Assembly: GCF_041146395.1 (NCBI RefSeq)
Contig: NC_090995.1
Coordinates: 13,953,501 to 14,017,500 of the forward strand
Source: Eulemur rufifrons
Taxonomy: Eukaryota > Chordata > Mammalia > Primates > Lemuridae
Length of the DNA: 64,000 nt
Direction of reading: 5' to 3'
Shown here: piece after piece, positions 24,890-36,869 of the stretch
Layout: each line of letters begins with the position of its first letter
How positions within the stretch are numbered: position 1 is the stretch's first letter
Notes under the pieces: generated by a model
Told to the model about the DNA's origin: nothing
The model's database searches: none
What the model saw: the letters and a program-made list of their open reading frames with translations, nothing else
Made by a program: the position numbers and the translations under genes

Positions 24890-25560
24890 GAAAGACCAAC
24901 AGAACGTGAAGGACAGAAAAGATAAGGACTGAAGTGGGGGCAGAAATGACCAAAAAGAATAAGGGGAAGAATTCGGATGATGAAGGGCTGGGAGACAGTG
25001 GGAGAGAGGGAGGCAGGAAAGGGTGGAAGGAGAAAGGGGAGAAAGGGCAAAGAACAATCTGGAAAGAGACCAGGAGAGGAGGCGGGATTAGTGCAGGGGT
25101 CAGAGAGAAGCGGCTGGAGATGACTGGGAGTGAGGGAGGAAAAACAGAAATCGAAACACGGGGAAACTGAGTTGGAAAAAGCCCAGAGAAATGGCCCGTC
25201 CGCGCCCAGCCAAGGGGATGCTGATTTTGGCTGTAAGGATAACGGGAATGAATCTCTCCAGGCGGGAATCCAGTGGAACTTGAGAAATTGCGTGGGACGC
25301 ACACTTGATAAGAGAGCAAGCGTTTCGATGTAGATGAGACTCTTTCTTTTTAAATATAAATTCTGCAGAGAGAGAGTTGCCGGGTGCAAATGATGGGTCT
25401 CCCTAACTGTCCCCATGTCCATCTGGGAAGCAGGATGTGCATAGGGGAAGGGGACACGGAGCTGGGCAGGGAGGGCGAAGGGCAGAGATGGAGAAAGAAA
25501 CTTCTGTGGTCCCTCATCCTGGGAGGAGGAGGGGGAAGAGGGGGCGCTGAAAGAGGCCTT
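24890..25560. other. Strongly purine-biased tract
   Basis: The plus strand is mostly A and G for several hundred bases (for example 'gggagagagggaggcaggaa'). It is not a simple tandem repeat. Such strand asymmetry can support triplex (H-DNA) structures or mark a purine-rich exon or promoter flank. The 265-codon and 146-codon minus-strand frames come from this bias: their proteins are S/P/L/F-rich low-complexity text with no domain. Confidence 0.7.
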
Positions 25561-25710
25561 TCTCTGCAGGCCATGCGGCCGGGGACTGCGTGTCTGTCCC
25601 TCCGCTGTGCGTGGGCTCGGCCACCGCTGACCCCGGCCAGCCCGGCCAGCAGCCTCGGACGCGGCCACGGAGCCGTGGGCGGCGGGGAGCGAGCAGAACC
25701 CCCGACTAGG
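25540..25710. promoter_or_regulatory. Small CpG-rich core, possible promoter
   Basis: About 170 bases with roughly nineteen CpG dinucleotides by eye and high GC, in a window that is otherwise CpG-depleted. The centre (about 25570-25700) includes 'ctcggacgcggccacggagc'. No TATA box is seen and no Alu or other CpG-rich repeat explains it. This fits a short CpG island, perhaps the 5' end of a non-coding transcript. It could also be an orphan CpG island or an unrecognised GC-rich repeat. Confidence 0.4.
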
Positions 25711-28434
25711 ATATCAGGGAAATGGAAATGTTGAGAGAGAGGGAGAAGGAGGGGGTCGGCGTTAGCAAAAGTGAAACTTTCACAGGAGAAAAACTTTGAG
25801 TGCTTAAATTGGGGAACAAAGGTAGGAAAGGGAGCCCGCTCCCAAACGAACAAGTCAAGCATCCATCCAACTGGACTTGGCTTCAGGGTTTGCTTATTAC
25901 TCATTTTAAGGAGCATGACTTATTCTGAGATAATACAGGATTTGGGGGTTCTGTGTAAACAAGTCATCCGTGTTGTTACCGTCACCTGGATGCTGGATCC
26001 CCCAATTTTATCTTTTCGGGCTGAGCTCTGGCAACAGGATTCGGTCTACCCATGATCTACTCTTTGCAAGCAGCTGGTCGTGACATAGAAAGGACACTAG
26101 CAAGTTCTACCAGGCAGTGACAGAACTGGCCATGCAGGAGTAATTTAGCAATTTGTTCGTGTAAGACCTTTATAAGCCTACAACTGACGTAGGACGACCA
26201 TCCACAGGAAGCAAGGACAGGACGCTTTGGTCCCATTCTTGTCTTGAGGGGCCAGTGTTTCCTGTCACTATGGTATCAGTCTGCAGAGGCACCGTTAACA
26301 TCACAGCCCTGACACCGGGCCGACACCCAGAAAGAAGCGAGTGTTCTCAAGTGATGAGCAAAGTGAGCAAAAGTTTTAAAAATGACAATAAAAATAAGTT
26401 ATCCTAACACAGCTCGGGGTGAGTCATCCTAGACAATTGGCAATTGATCCCTGGAAGCAGCACGATATTTTTATTGTCATTGTTTTAGGTGGAAATCATA
26501 TTAGACAACATAATTTATGCTTCACTTTCTTAAAAAGTATAGTCTGGTTAAATTTGTGTCTTTGTTACTCAGTGTTAACTGGTGTTACAATTATTTTCCT
26601 GCACAATTACATAGTGATGGTCCGGGACCTGCCAAAGGGCGTACACCTGTCTGCCTCCACACACAATCCCGACATCAGCTGGGGGTTAAAGGCTTTTGGA
26701 GTTTTCTTTTTGTGGTTTTCTGTCCCTTTCCTTGTTCTCGAGCTGTCATTAGCTGCCCCACCTCCCCAACTCCCCACCCTCTGCCCCAACTTGCTGTTTC
26801 TAATCTACTAAGGACTCAGAAGTCAAATAACCACGTGCACAAAAATTACAGATAAGGTCACAGGAGACAGGCTGTGACTCCGTCCGTGAGCAAAACACCT
26901 GAACTTCAGTGTGTCACCTTTGCCAGCCTCATGTTTCTATTGTGTCATTGTATTTGCAGCGTCAGTTGCGTGCTCATGGTTGTTCTCGTTTTATTTTGTA
27001 TTCTCATCTACCATCTCGTTCACAGAGAGACCGCCAGGCGAATTCAGGAAAAATGAAGTCCTTTCAACCTAAATTGAGAAAATCTTAGGCCATTGTTAAA
27101 GCTTTACTGAACACAGACTTGACAGTGGAAATAATATTTGTGGATAAGGGAGGGAAGATGTTTCCCACAAAATCGAAACACAATTATTGCTCTGAAAACT
27201 CTAATTCATGGCTATTTTACAAAATTTTACAAATACAGAAAAACAAAAAAATCTCAGAAAGATTACTGAAGATACCAACTATTAGTATGAAGGTCTTTCA
27301 GGAACCACCATTTAAGTGATTGCTGGTTTTCTTTTACACAGGAGTAATGAGTCAGGGGAATCTCAGGGCTATAGTCATTTCGTATCCATGACACAAGTTT
27401 GTAATGTCGCTACTTTATACATCATAAATATTTTTGCCTTACTACATAATCTCCATTAATAGTTCAATTATTGTATACTATATTGAATGGATGTACTTTA
27501 ATGTGCATATTTATCAATTATTTTACGTACCAGTGTATTTATATTTTTCTGTTTATTTTATGCATTTACATACTTTAATATTTTAACATAATTGCTCTCT
27601 TATCCAATGGTTAAAATTTTTCTTTAATATTTTATTCTGTTGGTTTTAACCATACTACCCAAGATAAATTTGTTTTTCTGTCAAAACATATTTTACAAAG
27701 ATATGAACTAAAAAAAAAACAGAATTCATTTGGATGGGAACTTTCTTGACGGCAAACTCTGTGAAAATACACTAATCAAAGACATCTGAGGCTGCTTGGC
27801 TCACTCAGATGTCAAAAAGTATTTTCTCTTTTGCTCATCTTGCTTATTTTAAACTCTGTCTTCCTTTCCTCATTCAAAATACTGATTTTTTTAAAGGCCC
27901 CTCCTTTTCTGACTCTCTTGTATTCTCCAAATTATAAATAAAATCTTTTGACTCCTTTTGAAGTATCAGTAACTCAATCCTCATGCTTAAAGTATATTAT
28001 TTTTATGTTTTTTGGGAATAGAAAATATTACTTCACAGCTTCCAAATAGATAGAATTACTGTTTTAGAATTTCCTTGCTAGACGGACATCTACTTGCTTA
28101 CCGTTGATCTTCCTCACAGATACCTTGAGAAAGAAAATAGAGCTTTATTCCTCCGCTTCTGAAGTACATGGAAAAGATAGCAAGGAATTTAAAATCAGAT
28201 TATATCACTTATCAAATTTATTAGACTTTCTTAGTTGTAACCCTCTAGCATGAATTGCTGCAAGACAAGAAACTTCCATTTGGAAACTCAATAATGGATT
28301 TCAAGTACCTGAGTCAGGTATGACACCTCTTCCAAAATGCAAGGCATCCTTGAGAAAGAGTATAAATAAATGCAAGAAGTTAAAGTAACATCACCCGTCT
28401 GACATCTGAGATTTTAGTCATCTCGGATCTATCA
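25711..28434. other. Non-coding DNA, mostly unique
   Basis: No gene recognised. Within 27410-27620 the AT-rich text loosely resembles an antisense L1M end but is too weak to call. Frames of 130 and 112 codons at 26419-26855 overlap in two frames and show no family match. Confidence 0.45.
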
Positions 28435-28520
28435 GTAACAGACTTTTTGAACTTGGACTATTGACTAGCTTTGTCCAGGCCTTGGTTTTTTCATTTGTAA
28501 AACAAAACGGTTGCATGATG
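28435..28520 (+). mobile_element. Possible MIR fragment
   Basis: The wording 'tgactagctttgtccaggcc', 'ttggttttttcatttgtaaa' resembles the central MIR core in sense orientation. It is short and diverged. Confidence 0.4.
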
Positions 28521-30409
28521 AAATCTCAGAGAATCACAGAACACTCTCCCCTAACGGGATCTCAAGGAACGTCAGCATTAGAAGGTTGATCTGAAAAGCT
28601 AAGGGCTAAGAACAGCCTTCAGTTAAGACGATGACTCTACTACCTATGGAGGTTGGAGGGGAAAAAAAAAATCGTTTCCCATTTTCATTATTACAGCTGC
28701 TGGTTTCGTTTCCTCCTCTGTAGGAACCCCTGCTCTGACGCAGGAGGAGGACGCTTGAAATAGAAGCGAAAGCAGAAACCCCAGGCCATGTAGGAAACGC
28801 AGAGCGAGCCTGTAGCCTGCAGGGAGGGAGGCCCAGCTATTTATTGTTCTGAGTGATTTGGAAGGAAAGGTATTTAACAGTGTCCACTTCCCCAGATAAT
28901 TCCTTCCTTCAGGGATTGTTCTGCCCAAAAGATACTAAATTGGAGTCAAAATTTCCAGGTAGAACCTCCCCAGGAATTTTCTTACGATCGAAGTAAATGT
29001 TTGCACCAACTGTCAGAGGTCCATGGGAATTTTTTGTTGTAAATTTCTACCAATTTTACTAATAAAACAGGTGGCCAACCGGTGGACAAGCTCTTGAATG
29101 AGGCTGGCAGTAGAGATGGCTTGTAAAGAGAACAGATTCTCCAAAGATTGATTTATGAGTAGCCACTCAAGCCCATGCACAGGACAACTTTACTTTGCCC
29201 AGTGCGTGTTTGCTGTGGTCATGGACATGCTAATCCCGAGGGCCAAAGACTCTGCCCCAAATTCAGCATCTCCCTGCACCGTTGCTCATGCTCCAGGCTA
29301 TTTGCAGTAGCCACAGACACCTCCAAGGCTGGGTCTCGAATAGCATTTTAACATCTTTTTTGATCACAACTCACAATAGAAGCACATTTGAAACGCGGAC
29401 CAGTACTCCCATATGTGAACGTATGCGTGTATGCATATAAGCAAATACGTCCTGAAAAAGTCTCAGGAAATGATATGCTCACCATATGGGAAGCAGTCTG
29501 AGCTTTTCTATTTTAGTCTGTGTTGCTTTCTTTGTTAAGAGGCTGTGACGACCCACTATATTAACTGTGCAATTCACAAATAGGTTTCGGTCCACATTGG
29601 CCTACATTAATAATAGTATGACAGTAATAATAATATAATAACCATAAATGATAATAATAAAAAGCTCCAATAGAACTTTGAGCCTTTTTAAGAAGAATCA
29701 GTAATTTAGGTGACCTTGAGTGTATGTAAAGAACTATCTTATAGTACGTGAAAATTTTCTGAGATGACAGTTACTAAAATTGTGACAACCACTTTAGAGA
29801 TACTTTGTCTCGTTTCACCTGTGCTCCTGACTCATCTAGCTACTGTTGCCTTGGTTGTTGGAAAGATCTGCTTCTTTTATATGCTCTGACACTAACCAGC
29901 CTCGAGAGTTAAAAGGGAACTCAAATGTACAACACACCATTGCTTTATGAGCTGCTAAGAGAGAAAAAAAAAATGCTGCGAATTATAAATGTAAAATGCC
30001 ATGAAATTCTGACGTTTAACAGACATGGCAAAATGTGTAAAAAACATACATCTTAAAACCAACACTGAACTAATGACTCACCTGGGGGCTTGCCTTAAGC
30101 CTGCTAGACCCCCTGCTTTTCCCTTGGTAGGACCGATGGGGTTTTCTTATCTATAGGGAAAATTATCTAAGATTGTATTTTATGAACTCTGTGCAATTTT
30201 ATAGAATTATAAATTCAGAAGACATCCGTAGTGACAATCTGCCTCGTGTTGCAGTTGAAGAATCTGATACCCAGAGAGCTGATGGGACTTGATAGTATAA
30301 CAAAGGAGAGACAAAAAGAAGTTTAAAGAAAGAGAAGGAAAAAAGAGATCCAGATTGTCGGGCTAGAACGGAGAAGTAGGAGCCCAGAGAAAATCAAGAG
30401 TAGGACCCA
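28521..30409. other. Non-coding DNA, nothing recognised
   Basis: Mostly unique. A run of TAA/AATA units (about 29605-29665) is simple sequence. No exon or RNA gene seen. Confidence 0.5.
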
Positions 30410-30576
30410 GGCCCGGTGCGGTGGCTCATGCCTGTAATCCCAGCACTCTGGGAGGCCGAAGCCAGAGGACCACTTGAGCCAGGAGTTGGCGGTTGCAGTG
30501 AGCTATGTCAGGCCACTGCACTTTAGCCAGGGCAACACAGCAAGACCCTTGTCTCAAAAAAAAAAAAAAAAAAAAA
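30410..30576 (+). mobile_element. Free Alu monomer (FLAM/FRAM-like)
   Basis: One Alu arm only: 'ggcccggtgcggtggctcat' to 'gcaagacccttgtctc' and an A-tail of about 22. It is flanked by near-identical 11-base target duplications 'agtaggaccca' (30399-30409) and 'agtagaaccca' (30577-30587). The duplications show it inserted as a monomer and is not a broken dimer. Confidence 0.85.
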
Positions 30577-32409
30577 GTAGAACCCAAAGCCTCTGGTCCA
30601 TTAGTTCCATAGCTTCCATAGACTCAGGTTTTTAATATGGCATTGGTTATGTCAAAACCAAGGTCATAAAAAAGGGGGTGTATAAAAAAGGGTGTTCTAT
30701 ATTTTGAATTCAGTATGTCCATGCTGTGGAGGGCCAGAAACTGTCATTCTCAAACATCGTTTTAAGCATGATCATTTTCCCTTCTCAGGATCTCAGGAGC
30801 TACTTTGGTTTCAAACCAATTATTTATTTTCTGTCAGTTGATCAGGATCTTCCACTGTCATCTTAATCTGCTTATTTATTGTTTGTATCCCACGCGCTCC
30901 CCGTAAGAACTAGCTGGATGGGCCTTTCCACCCGTTGGACTAATCCGATCACTTTATCTTCACGCTCGTTGTCTCTGGACGGAGTCCCAAGCGGCCGTGC
31001 GGGCCTGTCCCCTGGCTGTCACCCACGCGTGGTGGGGAAGCTTCCCTTCCGTGACCTGACAGATGTTCCTCACTGCCGGTTCCTGTTTATAAGTCCCGCA
31101 TCTGCCCCCTCTGGAAAACAATCTTTGGCGAACCTAGTTCTGCGGTCCGTGCATGTTCCAAACGGAATCTCCATTCCTTTCCTTCTTCCCCCGTGGTTGG
31201 CTTGCAAGCTGCTTTCTAGCTGCCCTCAGGTAGGGTCACCCGTGTCCCATTCCCTCCCGGGTACCGCTTTGGAGCGCTGCCCGTGGCTTCGAGGATGCTG
31301 CCCAGCCTGAAACGTCCCCTGATGGACGCAGGCGGCCCTGTCCCCAAGGAGCTCGGCGCTTAGCAGGTAGGAGTGTTCACAGGTACACACGCTCAGTCCC
31401 TGCCGAGCTATGGCACCGTGTGAACAAAACAGAGCTGTGTTGATGCTCACGTTTCCTTCTCACCTGGCCTGAGAGCTACTGGAGCTTCGGTGCCCAGGAT
31501 GCTTTGGCACCTGGGGTGGCGCTGGCGGCTGTGATCTGTGCTCGGTTTACAGTGTCCTAGAAAAACAAGAAGCAAATAAATTTGAAAGAAAGGCCACGTC
31601 CACCGCTGGCGAGAATGACACTTCGTGGGGACAGTGAGCAAACAGAGCCAAAGTCGTTCCTCCGGGACATTAGAAGTTATTCTTAGAGTCAGGTCGCTCT
31701 TCAGAGCTCATCTTTGGTGGGGAATAAGTCGTATAAGCTTGTTAGCAATATTTTAGGGAAAAAAAACCGTCTTCTAAAAGGTCAGAGCCAGCTGGAATCT
31801 GTTTCAAAGACTCATCAGGCAGCCTCAGAAGCGCGGTTTCTCTCTCTCATGCTGCAGAGGTTTTACCGCCGCTGTGATATTGTCTGGTTTGGAAAACTCT
31901 TGTTCTGTTGCTTTGCTAATTTTGTCTTGGTTTTTTTATCCTTTAAGACTAGTTATTCATGTGTTAGCTTTCATGAAGTTCTATCAGTTCATTTCAGCTC
32001 ACTTTGCTCTCTGGGTTGCGTGTACGCCCCCTGACGATGTTTGCAGAGCCAGGGAGGAGAGCCTCTTAAGGAAAGAGAAGGAAGTTGGCATTTATTTTCA
32101 TGGATTCAGTGAAAAACCTGAACATCGGTCCATTTGCATTCTGGGATTCATAATCATATCGAGAGGTCTCCTTGTGTCTTGGACGACACAGAAAGGACAT
32201 CTCTGGGCAGATCATTGGTAGAACCCAAAGATGAATCATGGTAGAGGGTCTCACTGTCCTGCCCTGCTAGAGGTGAGGCCTGGTAGAAGCTGAATGGACG
32301 CTGGAGTCAGGAATGTCCACGGGATGCCACGTGCATTGTGAGGATGACGCAAAAGGGATCGGGAGCTTGAGTTAACCTCCGCTGCTGTTTTCCCCCAGGG
32401 CAGGGTTGG
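30577..32409. other. Non-coding DNA with a short L2-like end
   Basis: About 30850-30930 resembles an L2 3' UTR fragment ('cttatttattgtttgtatcc'), at low confidence. Two short units 'tataaaaaaggg' lie near 30664-30696. The 143-codon frame at 30879-31310 follows the L2-like text and shows no signature. Nothing else recognised. Confidence 0.45.
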
Positions 32410-32490
32410 GCAGGTACCTCACCTGTCAACCAGGATTAATGGAAGGCACATAGTCAATGCTTTTAAATGTTGGTTATTGCTAGTGTTACT
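32410..32490 (+). mobile_element. MIR SINE fragment
   Basis: The 3' end of a sense MIR: 'aaggcacatagtcaatgctt', 'ttaaatgttggttattgct'. Confidence 0.65.
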
Positions 32491-33139
32491 TGCAGGCTAT
32501 TTTATAAGATTATTACAATAATAATTTTTCATTAGTATCTCTCATTATTCACTGATTTAAGTTTGAAAAATAGTCGATAGCCCATGGGACTTGAGCATCA
32601 GCATTGACATTGGAAATTTAGGATTTTTTTTTTTTTATGTAATTTGTTTTGTTTTGATTTTTATTCGGGATTTACTGCTGGCTCTCCCTATGCCAGGCAC
32701 TAGTATTGTTACCAAGTTGAATCACTGGTGGATCCGGAGTACCGTTATTGATATTCAACAGAGGTTCTTGTATGTGGAGTTCTGTGTAAAGTTCTCTGGG
32801 AGTTTTTTTGGCTGAATCAATTACTTTTGAAAACTTTATTGATCCAGGAAAAACCTGAGCTGGGGAGAAGACATGCTTAAATGATTCATAGATCTAAGGA
32901 ACAGCTTCCAAATTATTCCGTGATATGTAGAAAGAGTGTTCTTCTGAAGTCAGCAGAAAACAAGTGGGGTTTATTCCAAAAACTGTAGCCATGACTTTAG
33001 GCCATGAGGGGTTACACCAAGGTTCTGCGTCTAGATTCACAGTCGTGGGGCAGGTTCTGTAAGCAGCAAGTCTATTTAAAAGAACGTAACATTTTGCAAA
33101 GTCGTTCACAATTTAAATGTAAAGATAGATTTCAAAATG
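32491..33139. other. Non-coding DNA, nothing recognised
   Basis: A T-run lies at about 32624-32636. No repeat family or exon recognised. Confidence 0.5.
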
Positions 33140-33265
33140 AAGAAAATCTAGATGTATAAATATTAAAATGTAAAGAGGGAGTGTGAGATTGCAGGTGGTT
33201 TTTATTTTATTTATGATTCTAATTTTTTCACAGTAAGCATGTATCTTACATAATAAGATAAAGTC
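33140..33265 (+). mobile_element. L1M 3'-end relic, short
   Basis: Sense L1M 3' UTR wording: 'tggtttttattttatttatg', 'attttttcacagtaagcatg', 'tatcttacataataag'. Confidence 0.5.
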
Positions 33266-34520
33266 ATATAAAAAAGTGAACGCAGCTGAAAATTTATCAG
33301 AATGGAGTTCAGGGACTTTTATATCAATTCTCATTACCTGGTATCAAGTCATCTCAACTGCTGATATAACCATGAAATGAAAAGTGGATTATATTTAAAA
33401 TGTCCAGGGCTTAAATACCCCTAGAAAACTTCAGTCTTTGAAGCCATACGCATAAATATTTGAGAGAGTAAGATAGATGTCTATAGCATTTGTTTCCTAT
33501 TCATATAGAAAAAGCATCTTCTATGGAATATTTTCGAAGGTCATTTTCTGGATCATGGAGACCCACACACATTTCTCTGTACTTCAGTAAAAGCAGTGAT
33601 TAGAAACTGTGTTGCTTATTCATTAAAATTATCATGCTACCATTAAGAAAGGAATAGTCTGCTTGTCATTGCAAAGGAGTGGCGCAGAAGCCTCTTAGTA
33701 AAGAACTGGTTTATCCCAGAGGGCTAGATGCAATGAACGAACAGAATTTTACAAAAAAAAAAAAAAAAAAAAAATTCATACAAATTAAGGTTGAGCATAT
33801 GCAGCAGAAACTTTCAGAAAACGAGTAAGCTCGTCTTGCCTTCCAAAGTTAAATTCTTAGTGGTTAGAATTCAGGAAATAAATAGAAAGGCTTGCTGAAT
33901 AACTGCTTACCACGAAGGGACAAAGCATGCCAAACGTCAGACCACAGAGTCACACAGAACTCGACTCCTTCCTAAACCAGGACAGATAAAGTTGATATAA
34001 TAAAGAATGCTTTGTGTTTTAGATTTTGGTTTAGATTTTGAGTGGCAGGCTAAAATGTCTCTTTCTCAAAATGAAGCCAAGCAATCTCGAAGCTGAACTC
34101 TGTTGGCAAGAAGCCATTAGACATTGAACTTTCGGTTAGACCCTAGTTAAACAAGAACTCTAGGTTAGAGAAAGAAAACCCAGGGGTAGCTACCTGGAGA
34201 AACACATCCAGCCATTCCACACCTGCTAGTGGGTGAGCCTTACCCCTTGTTGATTTTAAGTTTGTTCTGATTGAGGACAAGGGAGTCTGCTGGGTGTGCC
34301 AGGGAAATGTGGTATGATATAAGTTTGTTCGTTTTTTGTGGCTGTTCCTTTCAGGAATGAGTCTTTCCTGATGGAGGAAGTAGAGCATAGGTTAGTTGTA
34401 TAGTTCTTCACTCTAATAAAGTTTTGTGATTTGTCTCTACCTTTTCCTGCCATTCTAAACATTGCTTGTCTTAAATGACAAACTATATGTTCTGTGAGTT
34501 AGTGATCTTTCTTAGTAATT
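33266..34520. other. Non-coding DNA with an A-run
   Basis: The A-run at 33753-33774 has no recognisable retroelement next to it. Otherwise unique-looking, with no gene. Confidence 0.5.
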
Positions 34521-34552
34521 CATGGAGTGCTACTCAGCCATAAAAAGGAATG

Positions 34553-34554
<2 letters not shown>
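34521..34554 (+). mobile_element. Short L1 fragment in inverted orientation
   Basis: Contains 'ctactcagccataaaaagga', the sense strand of a conserved L1 ORF2-end phrase. The L1 just downstream (34587 on) is antisense. In a normal L1 these two pieces are neighbours in one orientation, so this piece has been flipped, with the (TA)n tract at the junction. Confidence 0.7.

Positions 34555-34557
<3 letters not shown>

Positions 34558-34586
<29 letters not shown>
34558..34586. repeat. (TA)n microsatellite
   Basis: Uninterrupted TA dinucleotides. It expands the short TATATA normally found in L1 between 'gtgg' and 'ccatgga'. Self-complementary and able to form a cruciform. Confidence 0.9.
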
Positions 34587-34589
<3 letters not shown>

Positions 34590-35160
34590 ATATTGTTAAT
34601 CCACTCATGAATCAGTGGGCAGTTGGGTTGATTCAACATCTTTGCAATTATAAATTGTGCTGCAATAAATATTTGAGTGTAGGTGTCATCGATAAAATGA
34701 CTTATTTTCCTTTGGATAGATACCCAATAGTGGGATTGCTGGATTAAATGGAAGGTCTACTTTTTAGTTCTTTGAGAAGTCTCCATGCTGTTTTTCATAG
34801 AGGTTTTACTAGTTTGCAGTCCCACCAACAGTACAGTTTGAAGTTCCTTTTTCTCTGCATCCATGCCAGCATCTATTGTTTTTGGACTTTTTAGTAAGAG
34901 CCATTCTGACAGGGGAAGTTGATATCTCCTTGTGGTTTTAATTTGCATTTCCCTGATGATTAGTGATGTTGAGCATTTTTTCATATGTTTATTGGCCATT
35001 TGTCTATCTTCTTTTGAACAGCTTCTGTTCGTGTCTTTTTTAATAAGGTTGTTTGTTTTTTTCTTGCTGATTTGTTTGAGTTCTTTGTAGATTCTGGATT
35101 TTAGCCCTTTATCGATATTAGCAGAATTTCTATTGGTGCAAAGTCTTTCCCAAATATTTT
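34587..35160 (-). mobile_element. L1 LINE ORF2 C-terminal fragment
   Basis: Antisense L1, easily read: 'tagatacccaatagtgggat', 'gtttgcagtcccaccaacag', 'tttaatttgcatttccctga', 'gttgagcattttttcatatg', 'gattctggattttagccctt'. Moderately diverged. Neither the 3' UTR nor the A-tail is present at the left edge. Confidence 0.9.
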
Positions 35161-35183
35161 TAAATCCAGGAGTGTCCCACTGT

Positions 35184-35212
35184 TGTTTTGTTTTGTTTTG
35201 TTTTGTTTTTTT
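35184..35212. repeat. (TTTTG)n microsatellite
   Basis: Five tandem TTTTG-type units ending in a T-run, at the right edge of the L1 fragment. Confidence 0.85.
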
Positions 35213-35354
35213 GGCCCAGAAACACGGTCATTTGATCATTATAAAATTTAACCTCAATAAAAAAAGGAATTGCTAACATATATTATCAATGCTGTTAAAT
35301 ATCTAGCTGTGTGATTTTTGTTTTAAGAATAGATTCTGGATTGTCTGTCAAAGA

Positions 35355-35500
35355 AATATTTATTTAGCATCTGTTATTGGCCAGTTAGTGGGGAATTCTG
35401 ATCTCAAGGCGTTTAGAATCCTGTAGGGGAAACAGACAAGAGACAATAGGAATTCAATATGGTAAGTGTGAAATTCAAGCATAAGGGTAATACACTACAA
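35355..35500 (-). mobile_element. L2 LINE 3'-end relic
   Basis: Complement of the L2 3' end: 'aatatttatttagcatctgt', 'gatctcaaggcgtttagaat', 'cctgtaggggaaacagacaa', 'aattcaatatggtaagtg'. Confidence 0.55.
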
Positions 35501-36869
35501 TAAACAGTAATTTATGGGCCCATTTTTCTGAAGTGTATAAGGTTAGACTAACCTCAAGGCTGGCTAGATCTAGTGGCTCAAATAATGTTAGTATGACCCA
35601 GGGTGTCTTTTTCTGTCCATTGCTCAGCTTCGCTTTCTTGGTGATGGTGTCAATTCTTGGGCATCAGATTGGTTCCAACAGCCCAAGCTGACTCTTGCCA
35701 AAATAGAAGCCCCAACTTACTAGTTCCCACAAAAGTCCCAGGGCTGGCACTGATTGACACTTCTTGGGTCACCTGTCTGCTCCTGACGCAAACACTGTGG
35801 TTCCCGTGATGATACCCCTTTTATTGGCTACCTAATCATACAGACGGAGTCAGGGATAGATGAGTCTCCAAGGAAAACTCAGGGTGCTGCTAGGAGGAGA
35901 AGCAACAGATGTCCCCCATACACGATCCCCAATTATATTAAACATGCGTTCCCATAAACATAAGATTCAGTGACTTCTTTTGTCTATATCAATTTCTACT
36001 TTATACCAACTATATCTGTTCTCTACTTGAATACAGTATGTAGGGAGAGGTCTATACTAGGTTATTCAAGGTGAACACACAGAATCACTTAGTGACACTG
36101 ACGTCCATCAGAAAGCTGAGCAATATTCAAACGTACCACTGAAGAGCCCAAGGCATGAGCAGGTAAGGTTGAAAATAAGAGACTGCATTGAAAGTTAAGT
36201 GGAATAAGGAAAAGGAAAGAAAAGCAATGTAAAAAGAGAAGAAGCATGGCGGAATCAAGTAGAGCATACTCCGAAATCTTTCCATCTATTGATATTTAGG
36301 AACTGCCTCTATGAATGGTTATAGAGATTTGTCCCACCTGTCCAGAAAAATAGTATCGATCCAATGAGCTACAATGACTTCCACGTAATGAAAAAATGGT
36401 AAACTAAAATATTTTAATTCTTTAGTTTTTATCTCAGATAACTGAATAATGAAACAAATTTTTAAAAACTTTGAAATTAATCCTTTCTGTTTGTAGAAAG
36501 TTGTTTGTTTGATCTTCCAAAATGTTGCTGGCATGATGCTTCGACCTGGCAGGCCAGTTACATAAGCAGGAAATAGTTTATCAGTAAACACGGAACTGTG
36601 TTTTTCCACAGGACCGAGATGTTCCAGTGGTTTCCCAGTAAAGGAGTTGACTTTATTAAAGATCTATTTTCTTAACCCAAAGGTCATTCCTGGCCAGTGC
36701 TACTATGAGAATGCCATAACTAAACCAGAATGTAAGCCCATTAAACAAATACTGTAATAGAAATTCAGGCCTGGAAAAGTCATGTGTAATATCAAAAAAG
36801 TAAGCCTAAGTACTTATCGTCTTTTGTATGTTCACAAGTCTTTCCAATTTAGGACTGTCTAATGACTAT
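35501..36869. other. Non-coding DNA with an unclassified old repeat
   Basis: The part 35560-35960 ('gagtctccaaggaaaactca', 'gggtgctgctaggagg', 'agcaacagatgtcccccata') reads like a common diverged mammalian repeat that I cannot name. 35961-36869 holds nothing recognisable. Confidence 0.4.

Noticed and set aside
24871..25668. 265-codon minus-strand open frame, the longest in the window
   Set aside because: It lies over the purine-biased tract, so its product is S/P/L/F-rich low-complexity text; a second long frame overlaps in another phase and no domain is visible.
33753..33774. 22-base A-run as a SINE or pseudogene tail
   Set aside because: No Alu, LINE end or gene-derived sequence lies upstream and no target duplication was found.
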